Shown one piece after another: positions 7,409 through 13,626 of a stretch of 14,962 bases of DNA (positions within the stretch are counted from its first letter, which is position 1; each line of letters opens with the position of its first letter). The notes under the pieces are model-generated. The model was given only the letters and a program-made list of their open reading frames with translations. It did not search any database and was not told where the DNA came from. Position numbers and translations under genes: made by a program. Where the stretch lies: NCBI GenBank assembly GCA_034439955.1, contig JAWXBJ010000145.1:1-14962 (forward strand), read 5' to 3'. This DNA comes from UBA7672 sp034439955. GTDB taxonomy: Bacteria > Pseudomonadota > Alphaproteobacteria > Caulobacterales > Hyphomonadaceae.

Positions 7409-7476
7409 CAGTTTCCCCGAGAGCCATCGTCGCCCAATTAACATAACGCCCGAACAAAACAAGAACAAATTCTCCT

Positions 7477-7494
7477 CCTGCGGCTGCACGCAGG
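7477..7494. repeat. Short inverted repeat upstream of the radical SAM gene
   Basis: CCTGCG (7477-7482) and CGCAGG (7489-7494) form a perfect 6-bp stem with a 6-nt loop. In the direction of the radical SAM gene it just precedes the AGGAGG at 7471-7479 and overlaps its edge. If transcribed, it might mask that ribosome site. No function is assigned. Confidence 0.25.
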
Positions 7495-7536
7495 CAATTC
7501 CTGAAAGGCGGCTCTCCGACGAGCGACCGCCATTGA

Positions 7537-7572
7537 TTGACGGGTCACTCAAGTTTCCATACGAACGTATGG
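7537..7572 (+). promoter_or_regulatory. Promoter with 16-bp operator-like palindrome for the dioxygenase gene
   Basis: A perfect palindrome with 7-bp arms, CCATACG-AA-CGTATGG, spans 7557-7572. Upstream, TTGACG (7537-7542) resembles a -35 box and is 17 bp from TACGAA (7560-7565), a weak -10 lying inside the palindrome. A bound dimeric repressor would therefore block polymerase. The CATACG...CGTATG core resembles operators bound by TetR-family proteins, but no intact regulator gene is nearby. The palindrome is certain; its role as an operator is inferred. Confidence 0.5.
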
Positions 7573-7591
7573 TTAGACCGATTTCTGATGG

Positions 7592-7597
7592 AGGAGG
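7592..7597 (+). promoter_or_regulatory. Strong ribosome-binding site that decides the dioxygenase start
   Basis: AGGAGG lies 8 nt upstream of a GTG codon at 7606. It also lies immediately inside an in-frame ATG at 7588, which itself has no ribosome site upstream. This favours GTG 7606 as the start. Confidence 0.6.
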
Positions 7598-7605
7598 GTC
7601 CGGCT

Positions 7606-8520
7606 GTGCTGGCTGAACGAACGCACGATGCTGGGACTCGCACCGGGCTGCCAGGGCCGCGAACCGATCTCGCCGCAGCGCGAGCCGACCTCGATGCGTT
7701 CGGATATTGCGTCGTGGAGAACGTGCTGGCGGCCGAGGAGATCCGGGCGCTCAAGACGCGGCTGGTCGAGCAGGCGGCAGGCGAGCGCGCGCGCGGGGTC
7801 AGCTTTCGGGATGGCGGGCCGGGTATGCCGAACCAGCGCGTCTGGATGCTGGTCAACAAGGGCCGGATTTTCCGCGACCTGATGCTGCACCCGGTCATCG
7901 ACGACCTGATCGGGCATATGCTGGGGCGCGAATACCTGCTCTCCAGTCTTACCTGCAACATTGCCGCTCCGGGCGGCGAGCCTATGGTGCTTCATCAGGA
8001 TCAGGGGTGGTCGGGCATCCACACGCCCATGCCGCTCGCAGCAAATATAGCCTGGATGCTCGACGACTTCACGGCCGCCAATGGGGCGACGCGGCTGGCG
8101 CCAGGGAGCCATCTCGACCAGAGCCTGACGCCTCGCTCCTCTGCCTATGCGCCGGAAGGGACGGTTCGGTATCCGGCGATGGAGGACACGATCGCGGCGG
8201 AGGGGAAAGCGGGCAGCATCCTCTGTTTCGACGGGCGCACATGGCATGGGACAGGGGACAACACGTCGGGCGCGCCGCGTCACGGTCTGCTGAGCTTTCA
8301 CTGCCGGCCCTTCATCCGGCAGCAGGAAAACTACGCGCTGGGATTGTTGCCCGAAATTCTGGCGAGCGAGCGGCCGGCGCTTCTCAATCGCCTTGGCTTC
8401 AAGCCTTGGGCGGGCCTCGGCCGGGTGGAGCACCCGAGGCCGCAGACACCGCTGTTTGTCTCCGCCCAGCCCGTCGGCCCGCTGGCCAGTGACGGTACGC
8501 GCCTCGGCAGTGCGCTTTAG
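7606..8520 (+). CDS. Phytanoyl-CoA dioxygenase (PhyH) family protein
   Basis: A 304-aa predicted cytoplasmic Fe(II)/2-oxoglutarate-dependent oxygenase. The metal triad is visible as H130 and D132 in LHQDQG and the distal H214 in TWHGTGDN. R225 in APRHGLLSFHCRP is placed to bind 2-oxoglutarate. The N-terminal segment LDAFGYCVVENVL matches the family's opening strand, and ATRLAPGSH its central motif. The substrate cannot be read from sequence; family members hydroxylate acyl-CoAs and many small metabolites. The GTG start at 7606 is chosen on the AGGAGG 8 nt upstream. The alternative ATG at 7588 would add six residues, and an upstream TTG at 7537 lies inside the promoter. The gene is monocistronic, preceded by an operator-like palindrome and convergent with the glycosylase gene downstream. 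Confidence 0.85.
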   Translation: MLAERTHDAGTRTGLPGPRTDLAAARADLDAFGYCVVENVLAAEEIRALKTRLVEQAAGERARGVSFRDGGPGMPNQRVWMLVNKGRIFRDLMLHPVIDDLIGHMLGREYLLSSLTCNIAAPGGEPMVLHQDQGWSGIHTPMPLAANIAWMLDDFTAANGATRLAPGSHLDQSLTPRSSAYAPEGTVRYPAMEDTIAAEGKAGSILCFDGRTWHGTGDNTSGAPRHGLLSFHCRPFIRQQENYALGLLPEILASERPALLNRLGFKPWAGLGRVEHPRPQTPLFVSAQPVGPLASDGTRLGSAL

Positions 8521-8534
8521 AGGTAGACCTGGGC

Positions 8535-8552
8535 GGAGCGTCGGCCCGCTCC
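8535..8552. terminator. Hairpin between convergent genes
   Basis: GGAGCG and CGCTCC form a perfect 6-bp stem with a 6-nt loop in the 87-nt gap between the convergent dioxygenase and glycosylase genes. A second palindrome, TTCGAC-A-GTCGAA (8594-8606), lies next to the glycosylase stop codon. Neither has a T-run, so this is at best a weak or Rho-assisted termination region. Confidence 0.3.
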
Positions 8553-8607
8553 CGTTCGAGCACCCATCTCGGTTGAGGAATGCGCTGAGCTGATTCGACA
8601 GTCGAAC

Positions 8608-9435
8608 CTACAAGCCGTCGTCGCGCGCGATCCCCAGCTCATCGCAGACGGAAGCGACACTCAGGATGTCGTCCCAGGCCTTGGCCTTGTCGCCGGGACG
8701 CTGCAGCAAATAAGCGGGGTGGAGAAGCGGAACGCAGGGGATCGCATGTGCGAGACCTTCGCGGCTGACGGACGCGCTCCGGCCGCGCAGATTCATGAGG
8801 CTCGCTTCGGTTCCGAGCAGGATACGGGTGGCGACCTGCCCAACCGTCAACAGCAAGCGAGGCTGCAAGATCTCGATCTGGCGGGTCAGGAACGGCGCGC
8901 AGGCTTGCAGTTCAGATGGAGTCGGGCCGCGCTTGCCGGGAGGGCGCCAGTAAACCAGGTTCGTCAGATAGACATTCCGGTTTCGCGAAAGCCCGATGGT
9001 CGCCAGCATGCGATCCAGCAACGCACCGGGGGAGCCTTGAAAGGGCCGGCCGATCTCGTCTTCCCCTTCACCTGGAGCCTCTCCGATGATCATCACTGGA
9101 GCGTCCGCAACGCCGTCGGCCACGACGGTGGTTCGCGACGCCTGCTTGAGCGGGCAGCCGTCAAAGCGCTCAATGACCAGTTTCAGCTCGTCCAGTGTCC
9201 TTGCGCCTGCGGCGAGCCTGCTCGCGTCCAGTGTAGGGTTAGTCTGCAGCCTGCGGGGTTTGGCGCGGGCGATCGCAGCTGACGGCGGCTGAACCGCGTT
9301 CCGAATCGCCGGACGTAGATTCTCGCGGGGGGGAACGGAGGCGACAGGCGCCGTCGCATCGTCCATGTCCGCGACGCCCAGGTCGGACCAGAAGTCCCGC
9401 AGCGACTTCCGCACGAGGTCCGGGGGGTGCGTCAT
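8608..9435 (-). CDS. Type-4 (family 4) uracil-DNA glycosylase
   Basis: This enzyme is predicted to excise uracil from DNA to begin base-excision repair. The protein is 275 aa. Motif A is GEAPGEGED (118-126), followed by GRPFQGSPGALLDRML, YLTNLVYWRPPG and PTPSEL; motif B is HPAYLL (239-244). About 85 N-terminal residues before the catalytic core are poorly conserved, as in other alphaproteobacterial members. Of the cysteines that hold the 4Fe-4S cluster in thermophile members, C94 (FDGCPL) and C179 (QACAPFL) are evident, while the usual first Cys position is F91. C234 lies elsewhere. The UdgX KRRIH motif is absent. The ATG at 9435 is preferred because DFWSDLGV near the N-terminus matches family starts; a GTG at 9513 would add 26 residues with no ribosome site. 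The gene diverges from ETF-QO. Confidence 0.85.
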   Translation of the reverse strand: MTHPPDLVRKSLRDFWSDLGVADMDDATAPVASVPPRENLRPAIRNAVQPPSAAIARAKPRRLQTNPTLDASRLAAGARTLDELKLVIERFDGCPLKQASRTTVVADGVADAPVMIIGEAPGEGEDEIGRPFQGSPGALLDRMLATIGLSRNRNVYLTNLVYWRPPGKRGPTPSELQACAPFLTRQIEILQPRLLLTVGQVATRILLGTEASLMNLRGRSASVSREGLAHAIPCVPLLHPAYLLQRPGDKAKAWDDILSVASVCDELGIARDDGL

Positions 9436-9557
9436 GACAGTCAATGGTCCCGGCCTTGTTGAGGGCGCAAGCTGTGGGGTAGAGCACGATTGCGTCTGGC
9501 GAAACCGCCACACTCGCGTGAATCGTGATCTACACTTTGGATAAGAGACGGATTTCG

Positions 9558-9596
9558 CGCTTCAGGTGGAAACGAGCAGCGGTTCCACCTGAAGCG
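9558..9596 (+). repeat. Perfect 14-bp inverted repeat in the ETF-QO leader
   Basis: The arms CGCTTCAGGTGGAA (9558-9571) and TTCCACCTGAAGCG (9583-9596) are exact reverse complements separated by 11 nt. The repeat ends 24 nt before the ETF-QO ATG and 10 nt before its ribosome site, so as RNA it would be a strong stem-loop just upstream of translation initiation. No T-run follows it. It could be an RNA element, an operator for a dimeric regulator, or a copy of a dispersed palindromic repeat. No other copy was noticed in this window. Confidence 0.75.
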
Positions 9597-9620
9597 ATCC
9601 GACTCAAGGAGACTGAAGTC

Positions 9621-11306
9621 ATGGCGGCTGAAACGACAGGGGTTGAGACCGAACGGGAGTCAATGGATTTCGACGTGGTCATCGTTGGCGGCGGGCCGGC
9701 GGGACTCTCGGCTGCCATTCGCATCAAGCAGCTTGCCGGTGCGACAGGCAAGGAGGTGTCGGTGGTGGTTCTGGAGAAGGGCTCCGAGGTCGGCGGCCAT
9801 ATCCTGTCCGGCGCCGTGATCGATCCGCGCGCCATGAACGAGCTGTTTCCCGACTGGAAGGAGCGCGGATGTCCTCTGGAGACGCCCGTCAGCGAGGACC
9901 GCTTCATCGTGCTCGGCCAGGACGGCTCGATCGGGATTCCCTCCTTCCCGATGCCGCCGATGCTTAAAAATCACGGCATGTACATCGCGTCGCTCGGCAA
10001 TGTGTGTCGGTGGCTGGCGGTTCAGGCAGAAGCTCTCGGCGTCGAGATCTATCCGGGCTTTTCATGTTCGGCGCTGACCTATCGGGAGGACGGGTCCGTC
10101 AGGGGCGTCGTCGCCGGCGTCATGGGTCTCGACAAGGAGGGCAGGCCGGGCCCCGATTTCCAGCCCGGCATGGAGCTCAACGGCAAGTATGTTCTGATCG
10201 CGGAAGGCGTTCGCGGCTCGCTGGCCAAGATTCTCATTCGTGACTTCAAGCTGGGCGAGGGCAGGTCGCCGCAAAAATACGGGATCGGGATAAAGGAGCT
10301 GTGGCAGATCAAGCCCGAGAATTTCAAGCCCGGCTACGTCCAGCACACATTCGGCTGGCCGCTGGGCAACAGCACCGGCGGCGGCACATTCCTCTACCAT
10401 TTCGGGGACAACTATGTCGCCATCGGCCTCGTGGTGCACCTCAACTACAAGAATCCCTGGATCGCCCCCTTCGAGGAGTTCCAGAGGGTCAAGCATCATC
10501 CGGAAGTGTCGAAGTTCCTGAAGGGCGGCACGCGAGTCTCCTATGGATCCCGCGCCATTACGGAGGGCGGCTGGCAATCGATCCCGAAGCTTGTTTTCCC
10601 GGGCGGCGCGCTGATCGGCTGTTCGGCGGGGTTTGTGAACCTGCCGCGCATCAAGGGCAGTCACAACGCCATGAAAACCGGCATGCTGGCGGCTGAGGCG
10701 GCGTTCGACGCGGTCACCAACGGACGCCAGGGGGACGAGCTTGTAGCCTATCCCGAGGCCTTCGCCCGGAGTTGGGTCGCGAAGGAACTGAAGGCCGTCC
10801 GGAACGCCAAGCCGCTCTGGTCGAAATGGGGAACGGCCGTCGGCGTTGCGCTCACGGGATTCGACCTCTGGTGCACAACGTTGTTTGGAGGCTTCTCGTT
10901 TTTCGGTACGATGAAGCACGACAAGACCGACGCTGGCTCCCTCGAGCCCGCAGCCAGATTCAAGAAGATTGTCTATCCGAAACCAGACGGAGTTCTGTCC
11001 TTCGACCGCCTTACCAGCGTCGCATTCTCCTTCACCAATCACGGCGAACACCAGCCCATCCACCTAAAGGTCAAAGATCTTGAACTGCAGAAGACAAGCG
11101 AACTGGGCGTATATGGCGGCCCGTCCAACCGCTATTGCCCGGCCGGCGTCTATGAATGGATCGAGGGACCGGCAGGCGAAATGCGTTTCCAGATCAATTC
11201 GCAGAACTGCGTCCATTGCAAAACGTGCGACATCAAGGATCCCAACCAGAACATCACCTGGACCACGCCTGAGGGCGGCGGTGGCCCCAACTATCCAAAC
11301 ATGTAA
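9621..11306 (+). CDS. Electron transfer flavoprotein:ubiquinone oxidoreductase (ETF-QO)
   Basis: This membrane-associated FAD/4Fe-4S enzyme moves electrons from reduced ETF to ubiquinone and so serves acyl-CoA dehydrogenases. At 561 aa it has the normal family length. The N-terminal FAD-binding motif VGGGPAGLS lies at 22-30, followed by LEKGSEVGGHILSGAV. The C-terminus has the 4Fe-4S ligands C506 (CPAGVYEW), C530, C533 and C536 (CVHCKTC), then DPNQNITWTTPEGGGGPNYP, which is nearly invariant in the family. The ATG at 9621 has AAGGAG 9 nt upstream; an in-frame ATG at 9663, just before DFDVVIVGGG, is less likely. The gene is preceded by a long inverted repeat and followed 96 nt later by a TPR lipoprotein gene on the same strand. 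Its likely electron sources include Mcd, encoded elsewhere in this window. Confidence 0.96.
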   Translation: MAAETTGVETERESMDFDVVIVGGGPAGLSAAIRIKQLAGATGKEVSVVVLEKGSEVGGHILSGAVIDPRAMNELFPDWKERGCPLETPVSEDRFIVLGQDGSIGIPSFPMPPMLKNHGMYIASLGNVCRWLAVQAEALGVEIYPGFSCSALTYREDGSVRGVVAGVMGLDKEGRPGPDFQPGMELNGKYVLIAEGVRGSLAKILIRDFKLGEGRSPQKYGIGIKELWQIKPENFKPGYVQHTFGWPLGNSTGGGTFLYHFGDNYVAIGLVVHLNYKNPWIAPFEEFQRVKHHPEVSKFLKGGTRVSYGSRAITEGGWQSIPKLVFPGGALIGCSAGFVNLPRIKGSHNAMKTGMLAAEAAFDAVTNGRQGDELVAYPEAFARSWVAKELKAVRNAKPLWSKWGTAVGVALTGFDLWCTTLFGGFSFFGTMKHDKTDAGSLEPAARFKKIVYPKPDGVLSFDRLTSVAFSFTNHGEHQPIHLKVKDLELQKTSELGVYGGPSNRYCPAGVYEWIEGPAGEMRFQINSQNCVHCKTCDIKDPNQNITWTTPEGGGGPNYPNM

Positions 11307-11342
11307 ACTGTCAGGACGAGGCGAGGCGCGCGGAGCGCGCAG

Positions 11343-11361
11343 GGAGCGGCGGCGGCGCTCC
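11343..11361 (+). terminator. GC-rich hairpin downstream of ETF-QO
   Basis: GGAGCG and CGCTCC form a 6-bp stem with a 7-nt loop, 36 nt after the ETF-QO stop codon. A second GC-rich repeat (GCGCGC-GGA-GCGCGC) ends just before it. There is no T-run, so termination is uncertain and read-through into the next gene is possible. Confidence 0.3.
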
Positions 11362-11402
11362 GCCCCAAATCAGGTCCAAATTCAGGGTTCAAGGATTCCA
11401 CG

Positions 11403-13445
11403 ATGATGCAGAAGCTGCAAATCCTCTTGGGCGGCGTCGCGGCGTCTGTCCTGCTGACGGCTTGCGCGACCGGCATCGGACTTCCAGGCGCTCCAAATGG
11501 ATGCCGCACCATCTATGTACTCCGCCCGTCCATCGGAGGGGCGCCAGGCGCCGTTCAACCGGTGAATTCCTGCACGGCGGTTCCGCGCGATCGGTTGCTG
11601 ACCCAGGCGCTGGCGGCGAATGGCGAAGAGCCTGTCTCGCCTGCGCGCCTGCTTGTGTCCGTCTCGGACGCCGCGCAGGCGACCCGGCCGCTTGCGGCGC
11701 CCGCCGAGGCCTATCCCGGCCCTTCGGAAATGCTCGAGAATGGCGACATGGCCGCCTTCATGGCGCTGATCCGTTCCGACCTCGCTGCCGACCGGAACCA
11801 CGGCGCCTGGGGCTATGCGATCGTCGATGCTCTCGCGGCGGACAACCCGCCGGCGGCGCAGGATGTTCTCGATGCCATGGCCATGCATCCCTCGCCTGAA
11901 ATTCTCAGCGCCGAACACTTGCGCCCCTGGGTGCTGGCGTCTGCCGGCCGCAGCGAAACGGCGCAGAGCGAGATGGCCCAGCTTCGGCGGATCCTTCCGG
12001 GCGCGACGCTTCTTGGCCACCGCGCCCTGCTGGCGGAGGGCCTGGGTGACGCCGTGGGCGCGCTCGTGATCTACGATGAGGCGCCCGACGATTTCGATCC
12101 GCCGGATCCCGAGGACGCAGCGACGCCGGGATTTCTCGCGCGAGCCGTGGCGTTCAACGGACAACGGGCTCTGGCGTTGCGGCAGGCCGAACTTCTGCGC
12201 AGCGTCAACCGCGACCCGGAGGCGATCGAGCTGTTCAGGAAGCTGCTCGCGGCAAGCCCCGACGACGCCTATGTGCAAGGCCGTCTGGAGAAGGCCGAAG
12301 GAAGAGAAGACCGCCGGCCTGTGCGCACGCTGAAACAGGCGCTGGCGCTGGCGATCGCGGACGAGGCCGATCTGGTCGAGGAACGCCAGGCAATCATGGG
12401 AATGATGGTGGGTCGCGGTGCAAAGGCGCCTTTCAATCATCTCCTCGCCTCATTGCGCCAGAGCGCCTTGCTGCTTGACCCGGACAATGGGGAAATCCGC
12501 CTCGCCGAGGTCGGCGCGTTGTATCAGCACGGCCATTTCGAAGCCGCGCTCCGTCTTGCCCAGATCGGCTCGCCGCCGCTCGCCCAGATGGCGAACCTCG
12601 CCTCCGCCGCCGGGCTCGCCGCCCTGGAGCTCGGCTCCCCCGAAGCCATGTCCGCGCTCATCGATCGCGCGCTCGTTGCCGACAGCTCGCCGGACGCAAA
12701 ACTTTCAGCCGCGTCGGCCCTAACGACAGCCGGGCGGACCGACCGTGCAATCCAGCTGATTGATCAGGCAATCAGGGCGGGCGTCCCCGACAGTCAGCGG
12801 GTCTTCGCGCTCATGTCCAGGGGCCAAGCCCGTTTCCAGGGCGGCGATGTGGCCGGCGCCGTTCAGGCCGGCCGGGATGCGCGCGCCCTCGAAGACAATG
12901 AGAATACCCAGCAATTCCTGGCGTCGATGCTGGTCAAGTCACCCCAGCGCCCTGAAGGCCTCGCCATCATGCGCGAAATGATGACAGCCGCCCCGGGCAA
13001 TGTCGGCCTGATGAACAATTTCGGCTATTCGCTGATCGATGATCACGCGAGCAGGGAGGAGCTGGATGAAGGCTTCAAGCTGCTCAAGGAAGCCAGCCGC
13101 CTGTCGCCCGACGAACCCAACCTGCTCGATAGCCTTGGCTGGGCCTATTACAGCTATGGCGACTTCCGGGAGGCTCGCCGCTATCTCGGACTGGCGCTCG
13201 AAAACTACAAGCCCTTCCGTCACTGGGAACTCCACGACCATATGGGCGACATCGAGTGGCGCCTGGGGGATCAGGAGGCGGCGCGCACGAATTGGCAGGC
13301 GGCCCTCGGCGCCCGGCCGCCGCTTCACAATGAGCCTGCGATCCGGTCGAAACTCGTTCAGGGGCTGGCCAAGCCGGCCCCCGAGACCCGCGATACTCCC
13401 GAAGTGCCGCTCAACCAGAACCGCGGCCAGTCGAGCGACATCTGA
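11403..13445 (+). CDS. TPR-repeat lipoprotein
   Basis: A 680-aa protein with a lipoprotein signal: a hydrophobic stretch from residue 7, then lipobox LTAC with C21 as the lipidated residue, so it is probably anchored in the envelope facing the periplasm. The body is mostly helical and Ala-rich. Tetratricopeptide-like units are clearest in the C-terminal third, for example FKLLKEASRLSPDEPNLLDS, LGWAYYSYGDFREARRYLGL and MGDIEWRLGDQEAARTNWQA. TPR repeats usually hold protein complexes together; no partner or activity can be read. The start at 11403 follows AAGGA with a 7-nt spacer; an ATG one codon later (11406) is equally possible. It lies 96 nt after ETF-QO and may be co-transcribed with it. 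The next gene encodes a second TPR lipoprotein. Confidence 0.82.
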   Translation: MMQKLQILLGGVAASVLLTACATGIGLPGAPNGCRTIYVLRPSIGGAPGAVQPVNSCTAVPRDRLLTQALAANGEEPVSPARLLVSVSDAAQATRPLAAPAEAYPGPSEMLENGDMAAFMALIRSDLAADRNHGAWGYAIVDALAADNPPAAQDVLDAMAMHPSPEILSAEHLRPWVLASAGRSETAQSEMAQLRRILPGATLLGHRALLAEGLGDAVGALVIYDEAPDDFDPPDPEDAATPGFLARAVAFNGQRALALRQAELLRSVNRDPEAIELFRKLLAASPDDAYVQGRLEKAEGREDRRPVRTLKQALALAIADEADLVEERQAIMGMMVGRGAKAPFNHLLASLRQSALLLDPDNGEIRLAEVGALYQHGHFEAALRLAQIGSPPLAQMANLASAAGLAALELGSPEAMSALIDRALVADSSPDAKLSAASALTTAGRTDRAIQLIDQAIRAGVPDSQRVFALMSRGQARFQGGDVAGAVQAGRDARALEDNENTQQFLASMLVKSPQRPEGLAIMREMMTAAPGNVGLMNNFGYSLIDDHASREELDEGFKLLKEASRLSPDEPNLLDSLGWAYYSYGDFREARRYLGLALENYKPFRHWELHDHMGDIEWRLGDQEAARTNWQAALGARPPLHNEPAIRSKLVQGLAKPAPETRDTPEVPLNQNRGQSSDI

Positions 13446-13453
13446 TGGTTTCA

Positions 13454-13488
13454 GCAGGTTAGAGCGACCTGCGTCCCTCTGGACGCAG
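13454..13488 (+). terminator. Two overlapping, mutually exclusive hairpins after the first TPR gene
   Basis: Hairpin A pairs GCAGGT (13454-13459) with ACCTGC (13467-13472). Hairpin B pairs CTGCGTCC (13469-13476) with GGACGCAG (13481-13488) around a CTCT loop. They share CTGC at 13469-13472, so only one can form at a time. Hairpin B is the stronger and lies 23 nt after the stop codon, which suits a 3' end, though no T-run follows. Confidence 0.4.
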
Positions 13489-13521
13489 ACAAGTTGCTCC
13501 ACGCTTTTGAGATTGAGCATC

Positions 13522-13550
13522 TTTCTTCAGTCAAACTGACTCAGTTTAAT
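13522..13550 (+). promoter_or_regulatory. Weak promoter-like sequence with small repeats before the second TPR gene
   Basis: TTTAAT (13545-13550) is a 5/6 match to a -10 box, but the sequence 17 bp upstream (TTTCTT, 13522-13527) is a poor -35. Between them AGTCA-AAC-TGACT (13529-13541) and AAACTG-ACT-CAGTTT (13533-13547) are two overlapping short inverted repeats, which could bind a regulator or reflect local AT-rich symmetry. Support is slight. Confidence 0.25.
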
Positions 13551-13626
13551 CGAAGGATGCTTTGGGTTGGCGGCTCGCGGGGTCGTCGTGGTTGCCGCGC
13601 TCGTCATGCTGGGGCAGACTCCACAC

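Noticed and set aside
7606..8520. A natural-product halogenase or tailoring oxygenase role for the PhyH-family gene
   Set aside because: The metal-binding aspartate is present (HxD), so it is not a halogenase of the type lacking that residue, and no biosynthetic genes are adjacent.
8608..9435. UdgX-type uracil-binding protein
   Set aside because: The KRRIH loop that defines UdgX is absent; the region after LLG reads as an ordinary family-4 enzyme.
10062..11063. Open frame antisense to ETF-QO, and a 352-codon frame (11382-12440) antisense to the first TPR gene
   Set aside because: No conserved motif is seen; both lie over well-supported coding sequence on the other strand.
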